From Streptosporangium violaceochromogenes (GTDB lineage: Bacteria; Actinomycetota; Actinomycetes; Streptosporangiales; Streptosporangiaceae), in assembly GCF_014654615.1 (NCBI RefSeq), contig NZ_BNBB01000021.1, positions 31,055 to 95,054 on the forward strand: a DNA stretch of 64,000 nucleotides, written 5' to 3'. Positions 15,057 to 22,644 of this stretch are shown one piece after another. Below the pieces are notes generated by a model, which ran no database searches, was not told the origin of the DNA, and saw only the letters and a program-made list of their open reading frames with translations. Numbering within the stretch: the stretch's first letter is position 1; the number at the start of each line of letters is the position of its first letter. The translations under genes were made by a program, and so were the position numbers.

Positions 15057-15075
15057 TTAGGTTAGCCTTACCTGA
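15057..15075. promoter_or_regulatory. iron box (DmdR/IdeR operator) for the siderophore operon
   Basis: The 19-mer TTAGGTTAGCCTTACCTGA matches 16 of 19 positions of the DmdR1/IdeR consensus TTAGGTTAGGCTAACCTAA. It lies 18 bp upstream of the TTG start of the operon. A TAGGAT -10-like hexamer at 15043-15048 lies just upstream. Known role: the Fe(II)-bound DtxR-family repressor binds here, so the operon should be on under iron starvation. Confidence 0.9.
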
Positions 15076-15092
15076 TATCGGGAGTCCCTGCC

Positions 15093-16265
15093 TTGCGGTT
15101 GTACCTCCTCGCGCTCAAGCCGACCGACTCGGTCACCGGCGGATTCCTTCCGGCCGCCCGCGCGCTGGGCTGCGACGTCACCATCCTGACCGACCGGCCG
15201 GAACACCATCTGGACACGGCGGCCGGGGTGACGGCCGAGGTGCTCCGCTGCGACGTCCGCGACGCCCGCGCGGTGATCGACGTCATCGCCCACCACCACA
15301 CGCCGGACGCCGTCTTCTCCAACTCCGACCACCTCCAGGCGGAGACGGCCCTGGCCGCGGCCTACTTCGGCCTGCCCGGCAAGGACTGGCGCGCCTGCGT
15401 CACCGCCAAGAACAAGGCCCTGACCCGCCGGCGGCTGGCGGCGGCCGGCGTCGAGACCGTCCGCTGCGCGCGGCTCGCCCCCGACGACCCCGCCCCCCGC
15501 GACACGCCGTTCCCCGCCGTCGTCAAACCACGCGAGGGCGTCGCCAGCGAGGACGTCGTCCTGGTGCGGAACGAGCGCGAGCTCGCCACCGCCCTGCGGG
15601 AGATCCGCGGCCGACGGCCGGGGGAGGCGCTGGTGGTGGAGGAGTACCTCCCCGGCCCCCTGCACACCCTTGAGACCCTCGGCGACGGCCGGGGCGCGCC
15701 GGTGGTGCTGGGCGGCTTCCGGACCACGCTCGGGCCGCCGCCGTACTTCGTGGAGGAACGCCTCGACTGGGAGCCCCCACCGGCGCGGGAACACGTGCTG
15801 CGGGCGCTGGCGGCGCTGGGGGCGGGATTCGGCGCCTGCCACACCGAGTACGTCCTGACCCCCGCCGGGCCGCGGATCATCGAGATCAACTACCGGGTCA
15901 TCGGCGACCACTGCGACTTCCTCCTCGGCGACCTGCTGGGAGTCCCCCTGTTCGAGCGCGTTCTCGGCGTCCACCTGGGGGCGCCGGCCGGGGAGGCGGG
16001 CGGCGTGGGAGGGCACGCCACCGCGCTGAGCCTGGTGGCCGACCGGCGGGGAACCGTGCTGGCGGCCCCCGGGACGGTCGAGCCCGCCCCCGGTGACCGG
16101 GTCAGGCTCTGGCACCGGCCGCTGCGCGCCGTGGGCGACCGGATCACCCCGGGCAACACCAACCGCGACTATCTGGGGATCGTCCGCGCGATCGGACCCG
16201 ACCGGGCGAGCGTGGACGCGGCCGTCGGGGCCTTCACCGCCGGAAACCGGTGGGTGGTCGCGTGA
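15093..16265 (+). CDS. ATP-grasp ligase of a siderophore operon
   Basis: 390 residues from TTG at 15093 with GGGAG about 8 nt upstream, 18 bp after the iron box. ATP-grasp signs: KNKALTRRRLAAAGV, the ATP-binding strand FPAVVKPREGVASEDV, VVEEYLPGPLHTLETL and the metal-binding IIEINYRVIGDHCDF. The C-terminal part has a carboxylase-like lid (TPGNTNRDYLGIVRAIG). An ATP-grasp ligase beside two NIS synthetases recalls PvsA of vibrioferrin clusters, where such a ligase attaches an amino acid; that parallel is inference. The stop overlaps the next gene's start (GTGA at 16262-16265). Confidence 0.85.
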   Translation: MRLYLLALKPTDSVTGGFLPAARALGCDVTILTDRPEHHLDTAAGVTAEVLRCDVRDARAVIDVIAHHHTPDAVFSNSDHLQAETALAAAYFGLPGKDWRACVTAKNKALTRRRLAAAGVETVRCARLAPDDPAPRDTPFPAVVKPREGVASEDVVLVRNERELATALREIRGRRPGEALVVEEYLPGPLHTLETLGDGRGAPVVLGGFRTTLGPPPYFVEERLDWEPPPAREHVLRALAALGAGFGACHTEYVLTPAGPRIIEINYRVIGDHCDFLLGDLLGVPLFERVLGVHLGAPAGEAGGVGGHATALSLVADRRGTVLAAPGTVEPAPGDRVRLWHRPLRAVGDRITPGNTNRDYLGIVRAIGPDRASVDAAVGAFTAGNRWVVA

Positions 16266-17914
16266 TCGGCGGCCGCGGGGGAAGCGGGCGGGAGCCGTAC
16301 CTCGCCGCCCGGGTGCTGAACGCGCTCCTGCGCGAGAACTACGGCCACCTGGCCGGGCGGGTGACCCGGAGCAAGGACGGCGTCGCGCTGGTCCTGTCCG
16401 GCGGGCGGCGGGTGCGGCTCGTCGCGGGGGCGCTGTTCCAGGACTTCGTGGTGGCCCCGGAGGAGGCGCTCGGCCTGGAGGAGGTCCTGCGCACGCTGAA
16501 GGAGATCGCCGCGCCGGCCGACGCCGCCGGGGTGGAGGCGTTCGTCCGCGAGTGCCGGGAGGCCCTGCGCGCCCTCGACCTCCACGACGCCCACCGCGAG
16601 GAGGTCCTCACCCGGCTCCGCCGCGAGCCCCGCCCCGCGGCCTCCGCCTCCGCCCCGGGTCCCCCCTTCGAGCCCTCGGCGCGTTACGAGACGCTGGCGG
16701 CCTTCGTCGACCACCCGGTCTACCCGACCGCGCGCTGCCGGAGCGGGCTGTCGGACGACGACCTGACGGCGTACGCGCCGGAGTTCGCCCCCGCCTTCGA
16801 GCTGCGCTGGGCGGCCGTTCCCCGCGAGCGAGTGGCCGGCGCGGCGCTGCCCGGCGCCCCCCGCCTCCCCGAGGTCGGGCTGCCCTCCTCCCTCGCCGGC
16901 ACCCACGTGCTGTTCCCGGTCCATCCGCTGACGGTGCCCCGGGTCGAGAGGATCCCCTGGGTGGTCGTGGGGCCCCGGGCGCGCCTCAAGGTCAGGCCGA
17001 CACTGTCGATGCGCACGGTCGTCGTCGACCGCGGCACCCACCTGAAGCTGCCGCTGACCACCAGCACGCTCGGACTGCGCAACCGGCGGTCGATCAAACC
17101 GGACACGCTGGCAGACGGGGCACGGGCCGAGCTGCTGCTGCGCGAGATGCCGCACCCGGGGGTGTTCCTGGCCGACGAGCAGACCTACGCCCACGCCGGG
17201 CACGAGTACCTGGGCTGGCTCGTCCGCCGCCTCCCGCCGGGCGAGATCGTCCCGGTGGCGGCGCTGCTCGCCCCCCTGCCGGGCGGAGGGCTGGTCGTGG
17301 AGGAGCTCGCCGGGCGGTGGTACGGCGGCGACGTGACCCGCATGCTCCAGGAGTACCTCCGGCTGCTGTTCGGTTTCCACGTACGGCTCCTGGTCCGGTA
17401 CGGCACCGCGCTGGAGACCCACCAGCAGAACCTCTCCCTGGTCCTCGGGACGGGCCCGCCCGCCCTGCTGGTCAAGGACAACGACGGGCTGCTGACCTCA
17501 CCGGACCGGCTGCGGGCGGCGGGCCTCCCGGTGCCGGACTTCGCCGACCGGCGGATGCTCACCGACGACCCGCACGCGCTCGCCGACGTGTTCGTGACCA
17601 TCACGCTCCACCTGGCCGCGGCGGCGGTGACGTTCGGCGCGCTGCCGGCCCGGCAGGCGGCCCGGCTGGTCCGCGACGCGCTGGTGACGGCGCTGGACGA
17701 GCACGGGGACGACCCGATGGCCCGCCTGCTGCGGGCCAGGACCCTCGACGCCGCCCGCCTGGTCGGCAAGTCGATGATCACCGCCGGGACGCTCGTGGAC
17801 ACGTCACGCACCGGGGCACGCGATGTGAACAAGTTCTACGGCACGAGCGGCCCCAACTACCTGCGTCAGTTCCTCAAGGCCGCCGGGGGCGCGATCGCGC
17901 GGGGGACGTCGTGA
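16262..17914 (+). CDS. NIS siderophore synthetase (IucA/IucC family), first copy
   Basis: 550 residues from GTG at 16262, overlapping the upstream TGA. Family motifs: HPVYPTARCRSGLS (the HPxxPxxKxRxG region, with Ala-Arg in place of Lys), FPVHPLTV, the adenylate-binding KVRPTLSMRTVVV and KLPLTTSTLG, the catalytic GTALETHQQNLSLVL and LVKDNDG. A C-terminal ferric-reductase-like helix pair (FYGTSGPNYLRQFL) is also present. NIS synthetases adenylate a citrate or 2-oxoglutarate carboxylate and couple it to an amine or alcohol. Which substrate this copy takes cannot be read. Middle gene of a three-gene operon. Confidence 0.93.
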   Translation: MIGGRGGSGREPYLAARVLNALLRENYGHLAGRVTRSKDGVALVLSGGRRVRLVAGALFQDFVVAPEEALGLEEVLRTLKEIAAPADAAGVEAFVRECREALRALDLHDAHREEVLTRLRREPRPAASASAPGPPFEPSARYETLAAFVDHPVYPTARCRSGLSDDDLTAYAPEFAPAFELRWAAVPRERVAGAALPGAPRLPEVGLPSSLAGTHVLFPVHPLTVPRVERIPWVVVGPRARLKVRPTLSMRTVVVDRGTHLKLPLTTSTLGLRNRRSIKPDTLADGARAELLLREMPHPGVFLADEQTYAHAGHEYLGWLVRRLPPGEIVPVAALLAPLPGGGLVVEELAGRWYGGDVTRMLQEYLRLLFGFHVRLLVRYGTALETHQQNLSLVLGTGPPALLVKDNDGLLTSPDRLRAAGLPVPDFADRRMLTDDPHALADVFVTITLHLAAAAVTFGALPARQAARLVRDALVTALDEHGDDPMARLLRARTLDAARLVGKSMITAGTLVDTSRTGARDVNKFYGTSGPNYLRQFLKAAGGAIARGTS

Positions 17915-19506
17915 CCGGTCTCGCGCTCGGCCCCTCCCCCGCGGCCGTCGCCGAGGAGGCGTCGCTGGCGGCCCTGCTGCGCTGCTGCGTCAGGGAGGTG
18001 GCCGGGCCCCGCGGGCAGGTGTGGCAGGCCGAGCCGTACGTGCTGCTGCGGGTGGCGGGCACCCTGCTGCGGGTCCGGACGCACGGCGGGCTCGCGCTGC
18101 GCTTCGAGGGGCGCCCCGAGTGGCTGGAGCGCGGTCGCTGGCGGCCGCTGTCGGCCGACCGGCTGGTCGGGCTGGTGGAGAGCGAGCTCGGCGGGGCCAA
18201 CGAGGAGTTCGCGGCCCAGGTGAGGACGAGCCGGCAGGTCATGACGGAGCTGCTCGCGGCCCGGCGGGACGCCTCGCCGCCCGCCGATCCGTGGCTGGCC
18301 TCGGAGCAGGCGCTGGTCCTGGGCCACCCGTTCCACCCCACCCCCAAGGCACGTGAGGGCGCCGGCTGGCTGCGCTACGCCCCCGAGGCGCACGCGCGCT
18401 TCCCGCTGAGACTGCTCGGGGTCCGCCGCGACGTGCTGGCCGAGGCGGGCGAGACCGGGACGCTCGACGGGCTCGGCCCCGCCCCGGACGGCTACGCGAC
18501 GCTCCCGGCGCACCCGTGGCAGCTCGACCTGCTCGCGGCGGACCTCGCCGCGCCGCTGGCCGACGGGCGGCTGATCGACCTGGGCTCCGCCCCGCGCACG
18601 GCGGTTCCCACCTCGTCGGTGCGCACGGTCTACGAGCCGGCGATCGACCGGTGCCTGAAGTTCAGCCTGGACGTGCGGATCACCAACTGCGTCAGGAAGA
18701 ACTCCTGGTACGAGCTGGCGGGCGCGGTGGAGCTGTCCCGGCGCCTGGTGCCGGTGTTCGAGAGCCTGTCGGCCCGGTTCCCCGGCACCCGCTGGCTCCC
18801 CGAGCCCGGCTACCGCTCCGCGGCCCTGGGCACCCGGCTCCTGGAGGGGCTCGGCGTGATCATCCGGACGAGCCCCTGGTCGGTCTGCCGGCCCGGGGTG
18901 ACCCCGCTGCTGAGCGGGGCCCTGACCGCCTTCGGCCGCCCTCCGGCCGACCCGGTGCGCTGGTGGCGCGCCTACGTGGAGCGCGTCGCGCTCCCGGTGC
19001 TCGACGCCTACCTGGAGCACGGTGTGGTGCTGGAGCCCCACCTGCAGAACGTCCTGATCGGGATGGACCCGTCGGGGCTGCCGGTGGAGGCGATCTTCCG
19101 CGACCTGGAGGGCACCAAGCTCGTCGCCGGGCGCCACGACCTGTCGGCGCTGCCGGGCCGGGTCGCCGAGGCCCTGACCTACGACCCCGGCGCCGGCTGG
19201 GACAGGGTGGTCTACTGCCTGATGGTCAACCACCTCGCCGAAATCGCCGCCTCCCTCGCCGGGCCCGGCCCGACGCGGGAGCTGTGGGAGGCGGCCGGGG
19301 AGGTGCTGGCCGGGTACGCCCGCTCCCGCGGATGGCCGCGCCCGCTGTCGGACCTGCTGGCCGGGGCCCCTCTGCCCGCCAAGGCCAACCTGTCGGTCCG
19401 GTGGACGCGCTCGGCCGACCGCTGCGCCGGTTACGTCCCGGTGGCCAACCCTCTGGCCCCGCTGGACCCTCTGCCCTCCCCCGTCTTCTCGCCGGTGCCG
19501 CCGTGA
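17911..19506 (+). CDS. NIS siderophore synthetase (IucA/IucC family), second copy
   Basis: 531 residues from GTG at 17911, overlapping the previous stop by GTGA. Motifs: LGHPFHPTPKAREG, LPAHPWQ, PTSSVRTVY, KFSLDVRITNCVRKN, GVVLEPHLQN and IFRDLEG. These are closer to the IucC-type consensus than those of the first copy. Two different NIS synthetases plus an ATP-grasp enzyme imply at least three condensations around a carboxylate core. The tail (PLDPLPSPVFSPVPP) is Pro-rich. The gene ends 3 bp from the convergent tctA stop. No exporter, receptor or decarboxylase gene follows in this window. Confidence 0.93.
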   Translation: MTGLALGPSPAAVAEEASLAALLRCCVREVAGPRGQVWQAEPYVLLRVAGTLLRVRTHGGLALRFEGRPEWLERGRWRPLSADRLVGLVESELGGANEEFAAQVRTSRQVMTELLAARRDASPPADPWLASEQALVLGHPFHPTPKAREGAGWLRYAPEAHARFPLRLLGVRRDVLAEAGETGTLDGLGPAPDGYATLPAHPWQLDLLAADLAAPLADGRLIDLGSAPRTAVPTSSVRTVYEPAIDRCLKFSLDVRITNCVRKNSWYELAGAVELSRRLVPVFESLSARFPGTRWLPEPGYRSAALGTRLLEGLGVIIRTSPWSVCRPGVTPLLSGALTAFGRPPADPVRWWRAYVERVALPVLDAYLEHGVVLEPHLQNVLIGMDPSGLPVEAIFRDLEGTKLVAGRHDLSALPGRVAEALTYDPGAGWDRVVYCLMVNHLAEIAASLAGPGPTRELWEAAGEVLAGYARSRGWPRPLSDLLAGAPLPAKANLSVRWTRSADRCAGYVPVANPLAPLDPLPSPVFSPVPP

Positions 19507-19508
19507 GC

Positions 19509-21008
19509 TCAGGCCGCCCGGCCGCGCACCGCCCCCACCATGTGCCGCCCGACCAGCGGCCAGAGCAGCACCAGAAGGATGACGGCGTAGATCAGGTAGG
19601 AGACGGGTCCCCCCAGCAGCCCGGACAGGTCGCCGCCCGACAGTTGCAGCGAGCGGCGGCCCTGGAGTTCGGCGCGCGGGCCGAGGATGACCCCCACGAT
19701 GAGCGGCAGCACCGGAAGCCCGAACCGCCGCATCGCGAACCCCAGCGCCCCCAGCACCAGCAGCAGGAACAGGTCGAAGGGCTGGGCGTTGACCGCGTAA
19801 GCGCCCATGGAGGCGAAGAACAGGATGCCCGCGTACAGGTAGGGGCGCGGGATGCGCAGGAGTTTCGCCCAGGCCGGCGCGAGCGGCAGGTTGAGGACGA
19901 GCAGCAGCAGGTTGCCGACGAACAGGCTGGCGATCAGCGTCCAGACCAGGTCCGGTTCGCGCTGGAACAGCAGCGGGCCCGGCTGGATGCCGTACGACTC
20001 GAACGCCGCGAGCATCACCGCGGCGACCGCGTTCGTCGGCAGCCCGATGGCCAGCATGGGCACCAGCGTGCCGGCCGCCGAGGCGTTGTTCGCCGCCTCC
20101 GGCCCGGCCACCCCCTCGATCGCGCCCTTGCCGAACTGCTCGGGGTGCCGTGAGAGCCTCTTCTCCGCCAGGTAGGACAGGAAGGTGGGGATCTCCGCGC
20201 CCCCGGCCGGCAGCGCCCCGAACGGGAAGCCGAGCGCGGTGCCGCGCAGCCACGGCTTCCAGGACCGTCCCCAGTCGTCCCGCCCCATCCAGGGCTGGCC
20301 GACGGGGATCACCTCCCCCTTGCTCCGCCGCAGGTGCGCGGCGACCCAGAGGGCCTCTCCGACGGCGAAGATGCCCACCGCCACGACGACCACGTCGACG
20401 CCGTCGGCCAGCTGCGGGACGCCGAGCGTGAGCCGCTGCTGCCCGGTCACCGCGTCGATGCCGATCACACCGATCACCAGGCCGAGCAGCAGCGAGGCGA
20501 ACCCCCGCACGCGCGAGGCGCCCAGCACCGCGCTGACCGCGACGAAGGCCAGCATCATGATCGCGAAGTAGTCGGGCGCGCCCAGGCTGATCGCGAACGT
20601 CACCACGACCGGCGCCACCAGCACCAGCAGCAGGGTGCCGATCGTGCCCGCGATGAACGAGCCGATCGCCGCGGTCGCGAGCGCCTGCGCCGCCCTGCCC
20701 GCCTTGGCCATCTTGTTGCCCTCGATCGCGGTGACGACGGAGGACGACTCACCGGGCGTGTTGAGCAGGATCGAGGTGGTGGAGCCGCCGTACATGCCGC
20801 CGTAGTAGATGCCGGCGAACATGATGAAGGCCTGTGTCGGCTCCATGCCGTACGTCACCGGCAGCAGCAGGGCCACCGTCATCGCCGGGCCGATGCCGGG
20901 CAGCACGCCGACACCGGTGCCGATGACGACGCCGACCAGCGCCACCAGCAGGTTGAGGGGGGTCACGACGTGGGCGAACCCCCCCAGCAGGTGGCCGAGG
21001 GCATCCAT
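19509..21008 (-). CDS. tctA: tripartite tricarboxylate transporter, large membrane subunit TctA
   Basis: 499 residues from ATG at 21008, which shares a base with the tctB stop (TGATG); GTG at 21011 is possible. About 11-12 hydrophobic segments. Family signatures: GVLPGIGPAMTVALLLPVTYGM, IYYGGMYGGSTTSILLNTPGE, GALPAGGAEIPTFLSY and PEAANNASAAGTLVPMLAIGLP. Known role: ion-gradient-driven uptake of citrate or other carboxylates with TctB and a TctC binding protein. Third gene of a tctC-tctB-tctA operon, convergent with the siderophore operon. Confidence 0.95.
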   Translation of the reverse strand: MDALGHLLGGFAHVVTPLNLLVALVGVVIGTGVGVLPGIGPAMTVALLLPVTYGMEPTQAFIMFAGIYYGGMYGGSTTSILLNTPGESSSVVTAIEGNKMAKAGRAAQALATAAIGSFIAGTIGTLLLVLVAPVVVTFAISLGAPDYFAIMMLAFVAVSAVLGASRVRGFASLLLGLVIGVIGIDAVTGQQRLTLGVPQLADGVDVVVVAVGIFAVGEALWVAAHLRRSKGEVIPVGQPWMGRDDWGRSWKPWLRGTALGFPFGALPAGGAEIPTFLSYLAEKRLSRHPEQFGKGAIEGVAGPEAANNASAAGTLVPMLAIGLPTNAVAAVMLAAFESYGIQPGPLLFQREPDLVWTLIASLFVGNLLLLVLNLPLAPAWAKLLRIPRPYLYAGILFFASMGAYAVNAQPFDLFLLLVLGALGFAMRRFGLPVLPLIVGVILGPRAELQGRRSLQLSGGDLSGLLGGPVSYLIYAVILLVLLWPLVGRHMVGAVRGRAA

Positions 21009-21535
21009 CACAACACTCCCTGCAGTACACCGGCCGGCAGGTTGACGCCCAGGCCGATGGCGAACGTGTAGAAGGTGATCAGCGACAGCGCCACCGCGAT
21101 CACCAGGCCGCGGACGTGGTGCCGGTTGCCGAGCGCGAAGGCCGCCCCCCAGAACAGCAGGGTTCCGCTGATCACCCAGCCGAGCGGCTCGATCAGCACC
21201 GCGTTGACGGCGAAGGCGGCCGCGAGCAGCGCCACCGTGCGCCAGTCGATCCGCGTCGACAGGTCGATGTCCTCCCCGCCCTCCTGCTCACCCTGGCCGC
21301 CCCGCGCGACGTCGAGCGCGTACAGCGCCGCGACCACCAGGAGCAGCGCCCCCAGGATCACCGGCAGCGGGCGCGGCCCGACCGGGTCGCCGCCCGTCAG
21401 GCGGGTGATCCGCAGGGCGTCGGCGATCACCAGGAGGCCCACCAGGGCGAGGAAGGCGCACAGGCCGTACTGCGCGCGGTCCCCGCCCCGGGAGGACTCC
21501 CGGACGTCGGTGACGGGCTTCTCCTCGACCCGCAC
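21008..21535 (-). CDS. tctB: tripartite tricarboxylate transporter, small membrane subunit TctB
   Basis: 175 residues with about four membrane segments: YGLCAFLALVGLLVIADAL, LPVILGALLLVVAALYAL, TVALLAAAFAVNAVLI and LVIAVALSLITFYTFAIG. A cytoplasmic acidic loop (GEQEGGEDIDL) separates the second and third. Size and topology fit TctB. It is 2 bp from the tctC stop and overlaps tctA, so the three are one operon. TctB proteins are weakly conserved; the assignment rests on topology plus context. Confidence 0.9.
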   Translation of the reverse strand: MRVEEKPVTDVRESSRGGDRAQYGLCAFLALVGLLVIADALRITRLTGGDPVGPRPLPVILGALLLVVAALYALDVARGGQGEQEGGEDIDLSTRIDWRTVALLAAAFAVNAVLIEPLGWVISGTLLFWGAAFALGNRHHVRGLVIAVALSLITFYTFAIGLGVNLPAGVLQGVL

Positions 21536-21537
21536 GG

Positions 21538-22545
21538 TCAGGCCAGCCCGAGCTGGTTCAGGATCTCGGCGACGACCTTGTCCTGGTCGGCGAGGTAGGC
21601 CCCGAAGCGGTCACCGGCGAGGAACGCGTCGCTCCAGCCGCGTCTGGCCAGCTCGGCCTTCCACTGCTCGGAGTCGTGCAGCCTCGTCAGGGCCTCGATC
21701 CAGGCCCTCTTGTCGGTCTCGGCGATCCCCGGCGGGGCGACGATGCCCCGCCAGTTGGTGAAGGTGAAGTCGATGCCCGCCGACTTCAGGGTCGGGACGG
21801 CCTTGAGCACGCCGATCGGCTCGTCGCTGGTCACCGCGAGCACCCGCACCTGGCCGGCCTCGACCTGGTCGAGGAACTCCCCGTAGCCGCTGGCGCCGAA
21901 GGCGACCTTGTTTCCGAGGATCGCCGGCAGCAGCTCGCCACCGCCGTCGTAGGAGACGAAGTTCACCTCCCTGGGGTCGATGCCCACCGTCTTGGCCAGC
22001 TGCATCGGCAGCAGGTGGTCCGGACCGCCGGGCGAGGAGCCGCCGCCGACGGTGATCTTCTTCGGGTTCTTCCTCCAGGCGGTGACGAGGTCGTTGATCG
22101 ACTTGTACGGCGAGTCCTTCGACACGACGATCGCGCCGGCCTCCTCGATCAGCCGGGCGAGGGGAGTGGTCTGGGTGAGGGTCGCCTTCGACTTGGAGGT
22201 GTGCGAGGCGCCGACGACGCCGAGACCCATCTGCATCGCGAGTTTGCCGTTGCCCGCCTCGTTCACCGTGCGCTGCAGGCCGACCGTGCCGCCCGCCCCC
22301 GGCAGGTTGAACACCTGGACGCCGGAGGCGATCTTGACGTCGTCCATCACCTTGGCGACGGTGCGGGCGGTGGTGTCATACCCGCCGCCGGGGGTGTTGG
22401 GCACCATGATGCGCAGTCCCGTGAGGAGTTGCCCGCCGCCCTCGGCGCGGGCCGCCTCCTTCGGCGCGGTGGCCCCGCAGGCGCCGACCGCGAACATCGA
22501 CACGACGGCCAGCGCGCCGAGCCACGTGGTGATCGAGGTTCTCAC
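21538..22545 (-). CDS. tctC: tripartite tricarboxylate transporter substrate-binding lipoprotein TctC
   Basis: 335 residues from GTG at 22545. The signal peptide ends in a lipobox-like VGAC (Cys23), so it is probably membrane-anchored outside the cell. TTT-binding-protein motifs: MVPNTPGGGYDTTARTVAKV, VFNLPGAGGTVGLQRTV, GGGSSPGGPDHLLPMQLAK, VNFVSYDGGGELLPAILG and TNWRGIVAPPGI. It captures a carboxylate (citrate-like, unproven) and hands it to TctAB. Divergent from the citA-type kinase gene, so the two units share a 99-bp control region. Confidence 0.93.
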   Translation of the reverse strand: MRTSITTWLGALAVVSMFAVGACGATAPKEAARAEGGGQLLTGLRIMVPNTPGGGYDTTARTVAKVMDDVKIASGVQVFNLPGAGGTVGLQRTVNEAGNGKLAMQMGLGVVGASHTSKSKATLTQTTPLARLIEEAGAIVVSKDSPYKSINDLVTAWRKNPKKITVGGGSSPGGPDHLLPMQLAKTVGIDPREVNFVSYDGGGELLPAILGNKVAFGASGYGEFLDQVEAGQVRVLAVTSDEPIGVLKAVPTLKSAGIDFTFTNWRGIVAPPGIAETDKRAWIEALTRLHDSEQWKAELARRGWSDAFLAGDRFGAYLADQDKVVAEILNQLGLA

Positions 22546-22644
22546 AATTGGTCTCTTTCGCTTTGCAGGATTCCGGCGCCATGATTGTGACGACGCGGCG
22601 AGTCCCCCGTCTGCCTTGTGTGACCAGCGAAGATTGAGTTAATT
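22546..22644. promoter_or_regulatory. shared divergent control region of tctCBA and the CitA/CitB-type system
   Basis: The 99 bp between divergent starts must hold both promoters. It is AT-richer than its surroundings near the kinase start (GATTGAGTTAATTGTGG, 22632-22648). This is the expected site for the response regulator to act on tctC. No clear inverted repeat was found. Confidence 0.5.

Noticed and set aside
16093..19506. An apparent 1137-residue reading frame covering both IucA/IucC genes
   Set aside because: Its first ~600 residues are an Arg/Pro/Gly-rich out-of-frame read of the first synthetase. Only the part from GTG 17911 has family motifs and a GTGA-coupled start.
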